DNA of 64,000 nucleotides from Myxococcales bacterium. GTDB taxonomy: Bacteria > Myxococcota_A > Polyangia > Polyangiales > Polyangiaceae. This document shows, one piece after another, positions 52,165-60,477 of this stretch (its first letter is position 1; the number at the start of each line of letters is the position of its first letter). The stretch spans positions 62,001-126,000 of the forward strand of contig JADKKK010000034.1 in the NCBI GenBank assembly GCA_016720545.1, read 5' to 3'. The translations under genes and the position numbers were made by a program. The notes under the pieces were generated by a model. That model searched no databases. It was not told the DNA's origin and worked only from the letters and a program-made list of their open reading frames with translations.

Positions 52165-52229
52165 GGTGGCTTGGTCCAATCACGCGCCGCGCGGCGCGGG
52201 CAAAAAATGGGTGGGGGACGCGGGGAGGC

Positions 52230-52751
52230 TCAGTTCGCCTCTTCGTCGGCCTTCTTCTCGGGCGCCTCGACGGCGTCGTCCTCGTCCTCGAACTCGCGAT
52301 GATCGCGGCGGGGCGCGTCGTGGAAGTCGACGAGGCCGAGCGCGCGCTCGCGCGACTCCTTCTCCTCTTCCTCGGCGGGCAGCTCGAGGCGGGCGAACTT
52401 GATCTCCTCGGGGTCGACCGTGAACGAGCCGGCGTCGACGTCGGAGGTGAGGAGCACGGTCTGGTACTTGAGGACCACGTCCATCAGCTTGAGGTTGCGC
52501 TCGATCTCTTGGACGAGCCCGCCCTTGCCCACGTACTTCACGTAGACGTAGACGCCCTTCTGGTGCTTCTTGACGGGGTACGCCAGCTTCCGCCGGCCCC
52601 ACGCCTCGACCTTGAGGAGCGTGCCGCCGTCGCGGGCGACGACCTCGGTCATGCGGTTCTGCACCTTGTCGGCGGCGTCGGCGTCGACGTCAGGGCGCAG
52701 GACATAAATCGTCTCGTACTCTTTGGACTTCAGGGTCTGTGCGGTGGCCAC
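52230..52751 (-). CDS. rpsF: 30S ribosomal protein S6
   Basis: A 173-residue S6: KSKEYETIYVLRPDVDADAA opens the fold, with VEAWGRRKLAYPVKKHQKGV at the conserved loop and VLKYQTVLLT closing it. It has a C-terminal acidic extension of about 55 residues beyond the usual 95-130, ending DDAVEAPEKKADEEAN. The start is GTG 52751, set by the ribosome site GAGGAGAG. S6 pairs with S18 in the small subunit, matching the gene order. No ssb gene lies between rpsF and rpsR. Confidence 0.95.
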   Translation of the reverse strand: MATAQTLKSKEYETIYVLRPDVDADAADKVQNRMTEVVARDGGTLLKVEAWGRRKLAYPVKKHQKGVYVYVKYVGKGGLVQEIERNLKLMDVVLKYQTVLLTSDVDAGSFTVDPEEIKFARLELPAEEEEKESRERALGLVDFHDAPRRDHREFEDEDDAVEAPEKKADEEAN

Positions 52752-52873
52752 TTGTGCTCTCCTCGTGGAATCCCCGGTGCGCAAGGCGCCGGGGGTAGCC
52801 CGCGGGCATGCCGCGAGCAAGGGGGAGCGCTTATTAGCACGCTCCGCCTCGAAGGAAAGCGGAAAGGCGCGCC

Positions 52874-53962
52874 TCAAGAGCCCGGGCGAGCCTCGACGGC
52901 GAGGATCCCCACCTCGCGGAGCGCGCCATCGCGAACCAGCTCGCCGAGGGCGTGGCGCGACGTGGAGAGGACCACGCACCCGAAGGGCGGCTGCTCGAGC
53001 AGCTCGGCCGCGTCGTCGTGGAACGCCCGACACACGATGCGCGCGCGCGCGTTCAGATCGCGGAGGCGGTCGACGAGCAGGAGGTTCTCGCCGAGGTCGT
53101 CGTCGCACACGACGAACATGTCGGCCTTCTCGGCGCCGGCGGCGCGGAGCGGCTCGAGGTCGTCGCCGACCGGCCGCGGCACGCGCTCGTGCGGGATGCG
53201 CTTGGCCTCGAGCGCGAGGACCGCGCGAACGGCGACGGCGTTGTCGCCGATCACGATCACGCGCCGGGCGCGCGCGGCCACCGCCTGGCCTTGGATGAAC
53301 ATGGCCGCGAGGCGCGAGGTCGAGACCACGCGCGCGCGGTACGCCTTGGCGAGCACCTCGCCCACGTCGTCGCTCGAGCAGCGAATGACGAGCTCGCAGT
53401 CGGGGTTGAGGGCGCGGACGTGCCGGCAGGCGACCGCCGCGGCCTCGAGATCGCCGCTCGCGACCACCACGACCTTCGCGCGCGCCACGCCCGCCGCCTC
53501 GAGGGTCGGGAGCTCGCGCGCGCTCCCGAGCACGCAGGGACGCTCGTCGCGGACGAGGCCCACGAGCAGCGCGGCGTCCTCCTCCACGGCGACGACCTCG
53601 ACCCCGGACGCGTGCGCGAGGTCGACGACGCGGCGGCCGAGGTTCGACAGCCCCACGACGATCACGTGCTGCGACGCCTCGCCGGCGAGCGCGCGGCACG
53701 TCTCTTCGGGACGGTAGCGGCGCGTCACGTTGGTCGCGACCATCGAGGCGACCAGGCCGAACACGACGAGCTGCGTGAACGACTGGTAGAACGCGGGCCA
53801 GCCGCCTTCGGCTCGCGTGAGGCAGAGCGCCGTCCCGACCGCGCCCGCCCACGGCTCGTGACCGAGCTTGGCGAAGATCGCGGTGTTGACCGACAGCCAC
53901 CCCGCGACGAAGCCAAGCGCCAGACGGTTCTGACGCACCGCCAACCTGAGCCGCATTCCCAT
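52874..53962 (-). CDS. Potassium-channel-like protein with two RCK/TrkA-N domains, no selectivity filter
   Basis: A 362-residue protein with two membrane helices (LALGFVAGWLSVNTAIFA and FTQLVVFGLVASMVATNV), then two NAD-binding RCK-type domains. The first begins HVIVVGLSNLGRRVVDLAHA with the acidic end of strand 2 (VVAVEED), and the second begins RRVIVIGDNAVAVRAVLALE. The segment between the helices, where K+ channels have T-x-GYG, reads PWAGAVGTALCLTRAEGGWP and lacks it. It may be a degenerate channel or a membrane-tethered nucleotide sensor. It is upstream of rpsF, with 122 bp between them. The start is ATG 53962. Confidence 0.75.
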   Translation of the reverse strand: MGMRLRLAVRQNRLALGFVAGWLSVNTAIFAKLGHEPWAGAVGTALCLTRAEGGWPAFYQSFTQLVVFGLVASMVATNVTRRYRPEETCRALAGEASQHVIVVGLSNLGRRVVDLAHASGVEVVAVEEDAALLVGLVRDERPCVLGSARELPTLEAAGVARAKVVVVASGDLEAAAVACRHVRALNPDCELVIRCSSDDVGEVLAKAYRARVVSTSRLAAMFIQGQAVAARARRVIVIGDNAVAVRAVLALEAKRIPHERVPRPVGDDLEPLRAAGAEKADMFVVCDDDLGENLLLVDRLRDLNARARIVCRAFHDDAAELLEQPPFGCVVLSTSRHALGELVRDGALREVGILAVEARPGS

Positions 53963-54163
53963 CGCACGCGCGTTCGTCGACAACGGACCTCCCTGGTGGC
54001 GCGGGTCAGGCTCGCCGCTCGAGCGCGAGCCCCGCGGCCTGCGTCCACCGTGAGGCGCGGCGACCCGTTGGGAAGGGGCGACGGCGCGAGTTCGTCCGCT
54101 CGTTCCGTGGACGTCACACGTCGGACACGGCGGAGGCCTCCGCGAGCGTGCTAGCGTGAAGCC

Positions 54164-56320
54164 GTGACTTCGCGCCTCGCCCGCATCATCGGCCCGGCAT
54201 TGGCGTCGCTCGCGGTGATCGGCGCGTGCAGCTCGACGCCTGCCATCGACTCGACGGCACGCTTCGACGGCGGCGCCCAGGACGCACGCCCGGAGGCCGC
54301 GACCGACGCCGGCCCTGACGGCCCCCCCACGGATCCGACCCTCGGCGATCCCTGCGGCGACGACTCGCAGTGCGGCGACGGGCTCGACTGCACCTTCGAC
54401 CGCTGCGACCGCACCCTCTCCCCGCCGCGCTGCCGCAACACCCCCGACGACTCGCAGTGCGCCGACACCCTCTATTGCAACGGGCGAGAGCGCTGCGTCC
54501 CGCGGCTCGGGTGCCGCGCCGGCGAGCCGGTCACGTGCCAGGATGGCGACTCGTGCACGATCGACGCCTGCGTCGAGTCCACGAAGGCGTGCGTGCGGAT
54601 GCCCCGCGATCTCGACGGCGACGGCGAGGCGGACGACCACTGTGCGGGCGGCACCGACTGCGACGATCTCGACCCGAACGTGGGGGCGAGGCGCACCGAG
54701 GTGTGTGGAAATGGGCGAGACGACAACTGCAGCCGCCGGGTCGACGAGGCTCCGTGCAGCGTCCCCGCCGACGACACCTGCGCGACCGCTCGCACGGTGA
54801 CCGCGCCGGCGCTCGTCGCGCTCTCGACGGCGGCGACCCGCCGTGACTTCTTCACCTCGTGCAGCGTGGCGACGCCCACCGCGGCCCGCGACGTCGTCGT
54901 CGCGGTGGTCGTGCCGGGGGCGCCGACGGACCCACCGCAGGACCTGGAGGTCTTCGCGACGAGCGCTCCCGGGGCCGCGTCGGCCGACACCGCGGTCGCG
55001 ATCCTGTCGTCGTGCGTCCCCGCGGGCGCCGAGCTCGCGTGCGGTCACGCTCCCCTCTCCTCCCAGGCGCGGGCGCGGGCCCGCAGCGTGCGACCCGGCA
55101 CCTACTACGTGGTCGTCACCACGCAGAACGAGACGACCGTGGAGCTGTCGGTCGAGCTCTCCGCGCCCACGCCGCCGCCGCCCAACGAGTCGTGCGCGGC
55201 GCCGCTCGCCGTCGCCACGGACACGCCGTTCACGGTATCCCTCGTCGACGCGGCGCGGGATCTCACGAGCGCGTGCGAGTCCGCGACCGGCGAGCTCACG
55301 TACGCCTTCACGCTGACCGAGCCGCGCGACGTGCGCGTCGTGAGCGCGCGCCTGCGCGGCGCCGGCCTCCCCGTCGTGTCGCTCCGCGAGCCGGGCGCGT
55401 GCACGAACGAGCTGCGTTGCCGGGTCGGGCCCACACCGCCGCTCCTCGCGCGGAGCCTGCCCGCGGGCACCCACGTGCTCGCGGTCGCGGGCAGCGCCGC
55501 GCTCGACGCGAACGTCATCGTCCAGACCCTGCCGCCCACCGTGGCGCCGCCGAGCACGACCTGCGCCGCGCCACCCGCGCTCACGCACGACGCTACGGTC
55601 ACGGTCGACCTCTCGGGGTACGACGAGCTCCCCAGCGGCTGCCTCCCGGGCGGTCCCACGGCCGCCTTCGCCCTCACGCTCGCGCAGCCGAGCGACGTGC
55701 TGCTCGTAGGCCGCTTCCCCACGACCGAGCAGGGGGCCGTGTCGCTCAGCGCGGTCGGGTGCACGAAGGCCGACTCCCTCGCGTGCCAGCGTGACACGAC
55801 CCCCGCGCGCGTCGCCAAGCGAAACGTCCCGGCCGGCACGTACCGTGCGCTTCTCCACGACGAGCGTGGCGAGCGCGCGTCGTTGGGCGCGTTCGTTCGC
55901 CCCACAGTGCCCCCCACGGCGGTCGTCGCCGACGGGTGCGCCGACGCCTACGGCATCCCGCTGGCGGGCGGCTTCTTCACGGGCGACACGAGCGCGCGGA
56001 CCCCTGATTTTTCGGCGAGCTGCGACGGCGTGGGCGGCCCGGCCGCCGGGGCGGGGGACCAGCTTCTGAAGCTCACCCTCCCCGACCGCCGGCGAGTGCT
56101 GCTCGACATGGCGGGCTCGAGCTACGCCACGCTGCTCAACGTGCGCGAGGGCGCGGCCTGCCCCGGGACCGAGGTCCCTTCGGGCTGCCACGTCGGCGCG
56201 CGCGCGTCGCGGAGCTTCCTCGACCTCGAGCTCGCCGCGGGCACCTACTGGGTGCAGATTGACGGCCTTTCCGGGGCCTCAGGCGCGTGGAACCTCGACG
56301 TTCGGATCCTCCCTCCGTAG
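54164..56320 (+). CDS. MopE-like Cys-rich surface lipoprotein
   Basis: A 718-residue lipoprotein (signal to Cys22, VIGAC). Residues 60-140 have Cys-rich repeats (CGDDSQCGDGLDCTFDRCDR). A MopE-type metal-binding block at about 145-190 reads DLDGDGEADDHCAGGTDCDD and CGNGRDDNCSRRVDEAPC. From about 200 onwards come four or so repeated beta domains of about 120 residues, each opening with a DTCATA/ESCAAPL-like Cys motif, as in PPC-like modules. Likely displayed on the outer surface; MopE in methanotrophs binds copper. A 14-bp palindrome, gcggaggcctccgc, lies 21 bp upstream of the start. Confidence 0.72.
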   Translation: MTSRLARIIGPALASLAVIGACSSTPAIDSTARFDGGAQDARPEAATDAGPDGPPTDPTLGDPCGDDSQCGDGLDCTFDRCDRTLSPPRCRNTPDDSQCADTLYCNGRERCVPRLGCRAGEPVTCQDGDSCTIDACVESTKACVRMPRDLDGDGEADDHCAGGTDCDDLDPNVGARRTEVCGNGRDDNCSRRVDEAPCSVPADDTCATARTVTAPALVALSTAATRRDFFTSCSVATPTAARDVVVAVVVPGAPTDPPQDLEVFATSAPGAASADTAVAILSSCVPAGAELACGHAPLSSQARARARSVRPGTYYVVVTTQNETTVELSVELSAPTPPPPNESCAAPLAVATDTPFTVSLVDAARDLTSACESATGELTYAFTLTEPRDVRVVSARLRGAGLPVVSLREPGACTNELRCRVGPTPPLLARSLPAGTHVLAVAGSAALDANVIVQTLPPTVAPPSTTCAAPPALTHDATVTVDLSGYDELPSGCLPGGPTAAFALTLAQPSDVLLVGRFPTTEQGAVSLSAVGCTKADSLACQRDTTPARVAKRNVPAGTYRALLHDERGERASLGAFVRPTVPPTAVVADGCADAYGIPLAGGFFTGDTSARTPDFSASCDGVGGPAAGAGDQLLKLTLPDRRRVLLDMAGSSYATLLNVREGAACPGTEVPSGCHVGARASRSFLDLELAAGTYWVQIDGLSGASGAWNLDVRILPP

Positions 56321-56345
56321 CGCCGCGGGCGCTATGCTGCGCCGC

Positions 56346-56828
56346 ATGAGCCCGCCCGCCAGTCCGCCCCCGCGTCCGCCGTCGGCCTCCGAGACGAAGA
56401 TGGTCGAGTACGTGCTACCCCAGCACGCGAACGCGCTCGGGAACGTGTTCGGTGGTCAGATCATGGCCTGGGTCGATCTGTGCGCGGCGATCTCCGCGCA
56501 GCGCTTCACGGGGCTCATGTGCGTGACCGCGTTCGTCGACGATCTGAAATTCCACAACCCGGTGAAGGTCGGCGAGGTCGTGCGGCTCTCGGCCCGCGTC
56601 TCGGCGGCGTTCCGCACGTCGATCGAGATCGAGGTCATCGTCGAGGGCGAGGACTCGCGCTCCGGGCGCACGTGGCCGTGTGTGCAAGCGCGCCTCACGT
56701 TCGTGGCGATCGACAGCGAGGGTCGACCCGCGCCCGTGCCTCAGCTCCTCGCCGAGGACGACGCGACCCGCTCGTCGCAGGCGGCCGGCGAGGAGCGCCG
56801 GAAGTCGCGCCTCCGCGCGAACGGCTAG
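56346..56828 (+). CDS. Acyl-CoA thioesterase (hotdog fold, YciA/ACOT type)
   Basis: A 160-residue thioesterase. The active-site helix region HANALGNVFGGQIMAWVDLC carries the Asn/Asp pair of the family, and FHNPVKVGEVVRLSARVSAA is the typical following strand. The C-terminus is Arg-rich. It hydrolyses acyl-CoA to free acid and CoA in the cytoplasm. I start at ATG 56346; ATG 56334 would add four residues. It follows the MopE-like lipoprotein by only 25 bp, though a functional tie is unlikely. Confidence 0.88.
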   Translation: MSPPASPPPRPPSASETKMVEYVLPQHANALGNVFGGQIMAWVDLCAAISAQRFTGLMCVTAFVDDLKFHNPVKVGEVVRLSARVSAAFRTSIEIEVIVEGEDSRSGRTWPCVQARLTFVAIDSEGRPAPVPQLLAEDDATRSSQAAGEERRKSRLRANG

Positions 56829-56901
56829 CGCGGTCGTCCACGGCGCGCCAACGCGAAGCGGCCACTCGACGACAGCGCCCCTCCCGGTCTACCGTCGCGC
56901 C

Positions 56902-58299
56902 ATGGTCTCTGTCGACGATGTGCTCAAAGGGCGCCAAGGCGCCGACGTAGGGGAACGTGTGACGGTCGGAGGGTGGGTGCGCACGCGCCGCGACTCCAAG
57001 GCGGGGCTGTCGTTCGTCGCCCTGAACGACGGGTCGTGCTTCGACAACCTGCAGCTGGTGGCGCGGACCGAGCTCGAGAACTACGCCGACGTCCTGCGGC
57101 TCACCTCGGGCTGCTCCATCGAGGCCACGGGCGTCGTGAAGGCGAGCGAGGGCAAGGGCCAGCGGGTCGAGCTCGACGTGACGTCGCTCTCTGTCGTCGG
57201 GTGGGTGGCCGATCCCGACACCTACCCGATCAGCCAGAAGCGTCACTCTTTCGAGTACCTGCGCGAGGTCGCGCACCTGCGCCCGCGCACCAACACCTTC
57301 GGCGCGGTCGCCCGCGTGCGGCACGCCCTGTCGCTCGCCATTCATCGCTTCTTCCACGAGCGCGGCTACTACTGGGTGCACACACCCATCATCACCGCCT
57401 CCGACTGCGAGGGCGCCGGGCAGATGTTCCGCGTCTCGACGCTCGACTTCCTCCACGCGGATCCCGCCCAGCGCGCGAGGCTCGACGCCGCGGACGACTT
57501 CTTCGGGCGCGAGGCGTACCTCACGGTCTCCGGCCAGCTCAACGTCGAGACCTACGCGATGGCGCTCTCCAAGGTCTACACGTTCGGCCCCACGTTCCGC
57601 GCCGAGAACTCGAACACTGCACGCCACCTCGCGGAGTTCTGGATGGTCGAGCCCGAGATCGCCTTCTGCGACCTCGCGGGCCTCGCCGGCGTGGCCGAGG
57701 AGTTCCTGAAGTTCGTCGTCGAGACCGCGCTCGTGGAGCGCGCCGACGACATGAAGTTCTTCGACGAGCGCATCCAGCCGGGCCTCCTTTCGCGGCTCCG
57801 GCACGTGGTCGACTCGCCGTTCAAGCGCATCGACTACACGGAGGCGGTCGAGGTGCTGACGCGGTCGGGGAAGACCTGGGAGTTCCCGGTCACCTGGGGC
57901 GGCGACCTGCAGACCGAGCATGAGCGCTACCTCACCGAGGAGGTCTTCAAGCTCCCGGTGGTGGTCATGAACTACCCGAAGGACATCAAGTCCTTCTACA
58001 TGCGCCAGAACGACGACGGCCGCACGGTCGCGGCGCTCGACGTGCTGGCCGCTGGCATCGGCGAGATCATCGGCGGCTCGCAGCGCGAGGAGCGCCTCGA
58101 CCGCCTCGACGGGCGCATCGACGAGCTCAAGCTCGAGAAGGACACGTACGGGTGGTACCGCGATCTGCGGCGGTACGGCACGGTGCCTCACGCCGGCTTC
58201 GGGCTCGGCTTCGAGCGCCTGGTGATGTTCGTGACCGGCATGGCGAACATCCGCGACGTGATCCCGTTCCCGCGCACCCCGAAGTCCGCGACGTTCTGA
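56902..58299 (+). CDS. asnS: Asparaginyl-tRNA synthetase
   Basis: A 465-residue class II synthetase. The N-terminal OB anticodon-binding fold is RVTVGGWVRTRRDSKAGLSF. Motif 2 appears in YTFGPTFRAENSNTARHLAE with the conserved FRAE loop, followed by FWMVEPE. Motif 3 is GFGLGFERLVMFVTG. The sequence between them matches AsnRS rather than AspRS (no GAD domain; the end reads NIRDVIPFPRTPKSATF). ATG 56902 opens the family-typical VSVDDVLKGRQG. It charges tRNA-Asn directly, so this organism need not use only the amidation route. Confidence 0.96.
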   Translation: MVSVDDVLKGRQGADVGERVTVGGWVRTRRDSKAGLSFVALNDGSCFDNLQLVARTELENYADVLRLTSGCSIEATGVVKASEGKGQRVELDVTSLSVVGWVADPDTYPISQKRHSFEYLREVAHLRPRTNTFGAVARVRHALSLAIHRFFHERGYYWVHTPIITASDCEGAGQMFRVSTLDFLHADPAQRARLDAADDFFGREAYLTVSGQLNVETYAMALSKVYTFGPTFRAENSNTARHLAEFWMVEPEIAFCDLAGLAGVAEEFLKFVVETALVERADDMKFFDERIQPGLLSRLRHVVDSPFKRIDYTEAVEVLTRSGKTWEFPVTWGGDLQTEHERYLTEEVFKLPVVVMNYPKDIKSFYMRQNDDGRTVAALDVLAAGIGEIIGGSQREERLDRLDGRIDELKLEKDTYGWYRDLRRYGTVPHAGFGLGFERLVMFVTGMANIRDVIPFPRTPKSATF

Positions 58300-58345
58300 C
58301 GCGGCGCGCGCCCCGTCATCGAGACTTCTGCTAGGCTCGGGCGGC

Positions 58346-59740
58346 ATGTCTTCGACGCTCGAGGCGACGGCCGGCACGGCAGACGCGGCAGACGCGGCAG
58401 ACGCGGCAGACGCGGCAGACGCGGCAGACCGGAGAATCGCCTGCGTCCACGCCGATCGGTGCGGCGGCTGCCCGATCCTCGGCCTGCCGTACGGCGAGCA
58501 GCTCGTCGTGAAGCGAGGCCGCGTCCTCCAGTCGCTGAGCCGTTACCCCGCGCTCGAAGGAACGCACACCGAGCCGCTGCTCGCAGCGACCCCCATCACC
58601 GGCTACCGAACGCGCGCCAAGCTCATCGTCGCTCCCGGGGCCACCGTAGGGCTCTACGCGAAAGGGGGCGGCCACCAGGTCGTAGACATCCCCAACTGCC
58701 GCGTGCTCTCGCCCGCCATCGCCGACGCCGCGGCGGTGCTGCGGTCGCTCGTCGCCCTCCACGAACGGGAAGGCGGCGTGCTCGCGCCCGTCGGTGCGGG
58801 CGTCGGTGCGAAAGGAGGAGCCCTCCGCGCGCTCGACATTCGCGAGACGCGCGGTCCCGAGGGCGAGCCGCCGCGCGTGCTCCTCACACTCGTGCTCACA
58901 CGCGAGAGCGCCGCCCCGTTCGCCGAGCTCGTCGCGCTCGCCGACACCTTGCGCGCGGCCCACCCGGCGTTCGCCGGGATCGCCGTCAACTATCACGACG
59001 ACGACTCGCCTCAGGTGCTTGGCAGCGAGACGAAGCTGCTCTCGGGTGTCGACACGCGGCCCGACCGGGTGGGCGCCTCCACGCACTTCGCCACCTTCGG
59101 CTCCTTCGTCCAGTCCCACCGCCAGCAGGCCGCGCGCGTGCACGAGCTCGTCCTGCGCAGCCTCGAGGTGGAGTCCGGGCCGAGGGCGCGGAGCTTCCTC
59201 GACCTCTACGGCGGCTCGGGCGCCATCGCTCTCGCGCTCGCCGCCACCGGAGTGCGCACCACGTTGGTCGAGTCGTACGGGCCTGCCGTCGCCAACGCGC
59301 TCGCGGCGGCGACCGCCCAACGCCTCGCGCTCGAGGGCGAGTGCGAAGACGTCGGCGTGAGCCTTCGCCAGCGCGCCCAGCGCGGCGAGACGTTCGACGC
59401 CGCGGTCGTCAACCCGTCGCGGCGCGGCATGAGCCCCCCTCGCGCGCGAGGGCTTGCCGCGGCTCGGGATCTCCGCGATCGCGTACGTCTCGTGCGATCC
59501 CGACACGCTGGCGCGAGACCTCGATCACCTCGCGCGCCTGGGCTATGGCGCGCGCACGCTCCAGCCGCTCGACATGATCCCTCTCACCGACGAGGTCGAG
59601 ACGGTGACCATCCTGCGGCGCGGGGACCCGGCGCCGCCGCCCGTGCTCTACGAAGACTCCGACGTGCTCGTGGTGGCGAAGGCGCCGCACGAGCCGGTGC
59701 TCCCTCGCGCCGACTACCCCGCAGGCGCGTCGCTCCGTGA
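58346..59740 (+). CDS. RlmD/TrmA-like RNA methyltransferase, frame interrupted near its end
   Basis: The first part (to about 59438) is an RNA uracil-5-methyltransferase-like protein. An Ala-Asp repeat leader precedes Cys33, Cys39, Cys42 and Cys118, in the positions of the 4Fe-4S ligands of RlmD. SAM motif I is FLDLYGGSGAIALALA, and the motif-IV stretch is NPSRRGMSP (usual DPPR). There is no TRAM domain. In a run of six C (59434-59439) the frame slips; with one C fewer it reads on as LAREGLPRLGISAIAYVSCD, with the catalytic Cys, and continues into the RluA-type domain. As written, the frame ends at 59740 in nonsense sequence. Confidence 0.75.
   Translation: MSSTLEATAGTADAADAADAADAADAADRRIACVHADRCGGCPILGLPYGEQLVVKRGRVLQSLSRYPALEGTHTEPLLAATPITGYRTRAKLIVAPGATVGLYAKGGGHQVVDIPNCRVLSPAIADAAAVLRSLVALHEREGGVLAPVGAGVGAKGGALRALDIRETRGPEGEPPRVLLTLVLTRESAAPFAELVALADTLRAAHPAFAGIAVNYHDDDSPQVLGSETKLLSGVDTRPDRVGASTHFATFGSFVQSHRQQAARVHELVLRSLEVESGPRARSFLDLYGGSGAIALALAATGVRTTLVESYGPAVANALAAATAQRLALEGECEDVGVSLRQRAQRGETFDAAVVNPSRRGMSPPRARGLAAARDLRDRVRLVRSRHAGARPRSPRAPGLWRAHAPAARHDPSHRRGRDGDHPAARGPGAAARALRRLRRARGGEGAARAGAPSRRLPRRRVAP
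58378..58430. repeat. 9-bp tandem repeat encoding Ala-Asp-Ala
   Basis: Five to six perfect copies of gcagacgcg directly after the start of the methyltransferase gene, encoding a low-complexity ADAADA leader. The unit length keeps frame. The leader is not part of the known fold and probably arose by slippage. Confidence 0.85.
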
Positions 59741-60443
59741 GCGGGCGGCGCGCCTGCCGGGCCACGCGGCGACGCCGCTCCGCCCCCTGGCCCGCGAAGA
59801 CGCCGGCGCGAGCGGGCTCGTGTTCTTCTCGAAGACCGCCGAGGCCCACGAGCTCTTCGCGGCGGCCTTCGCGTCAACCACGGCGCGCCGCGTCTACGTG
59901 GTGTACGCGCGCGGGGTCACTCCACAGAAGGGCACGATCTCCCGCGATCTTCGCGAGAACGGTCAAGTCCGTTCGGCGCGCACCCGCTACAGGAGGCTCG
60001 CGATCGCGGGCGGCCATAGCGTCCTTCGGGTGGTGCCCGAGCTCGAGCGTCCTCACCAGGTGCGGCGCCACCTCGCGGCGATCGGGCACCCGGTGCTGGG
60101 CGACGAACGCTACGGGCACGCGCCCTCCAATCGCTTCTTCGAGCAGCGCAACGGGCTCGACCGCACGTTCATCCACGGCGTCCGCGTCGAGCTCGATCAC
60201 CCGCGCACCGGGCGGAGGTTCGTGGTCGACAGCCCCCTCCACGGGGACCTGCGCGCCGTGCTGGAGCGCACGAGCGGCCCGGGCACGCTCCGCTTCCTGG
60301 AGCAGAAGCAGGCGCTCGGCTCCGAAGCCTCGGTCTCGTCGTTCCCGGCCGCGCTCGACGCAGAGGCGGGCCCGGAGAGCGCCCTCGACATCGAGCTCGG
60401 GGTGCCGTCGATGCGCGCCGTCATCGCGACCGACGACGACTGA
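59454..60443 (+). CDS. RluA-type pseudouridine synthase (C-terminal half of a methyltransferase-synthase fusion)
   Basis: This frame first completes the methyltransferase (YVSCDPDTLARDL, then DEVETVTILRR). After only about five residues it enters an RluA-like domain (PVLYEDSDVLVVAKAPHEPV). The catalytic Asp motif is REDAGASGLVFFSKT; RluA enzymes normally have HRLDRxTSG, so the Asp is kept but its neighbours differ. ERPHQVRRHLAAIGHPVLGD and ERYG agree with the family. A variable Ala/Glu tail follows. No S4 domain is present. The domain should isomerise uridines in rRNA or tRNA. If the C-run shift is an assembly error, the whole 58346-60443 is one bifunctional enzyme of about 698 residues. Confidence 0.78.
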   Translation: MPRLGISAIAYVSCDPDTLARDLDHLARLGYGARTLQPLDMIPLTDEVETVTILRRGDPAPPPVLYEDSDVLVVAKAPHEPVLPRADYPAGASLRERAARLPGHAATPLRPLAREDAGASGLVFFSKTAEAHELFAAAFASTTARRVYVVYARGVTPQKGTISRDLRENGQVRSARTRYRRLAIAGGHSVLRVVPELERPHQVRRHLAAIGHPVLGDERYGHAPSNRFFEQRNGLDRTFIHGVRVELDHPRTGRRFVVDSPLHGDLRAVLERTSGPGTLRFLEQKQALGSEASVSSFPAALDAEAGPESALDIELGVPSMRAVIATDDD

Positions 60444-60477
60444 ATCGCCGGTCGCAGGGATCGATCCACGACTCGGC

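Noticed and set aside
52954..56191. Very long minus-strand open frame opposite the MopE-like lipoprotein and continuing into the RCK gene
   Set aside because: Only its last 362 codons (from ATG 53962) have protein-like sequence; the upstream 740 codons are an Arg/Ala-rich shadow of the plus-strand lipoprotein.
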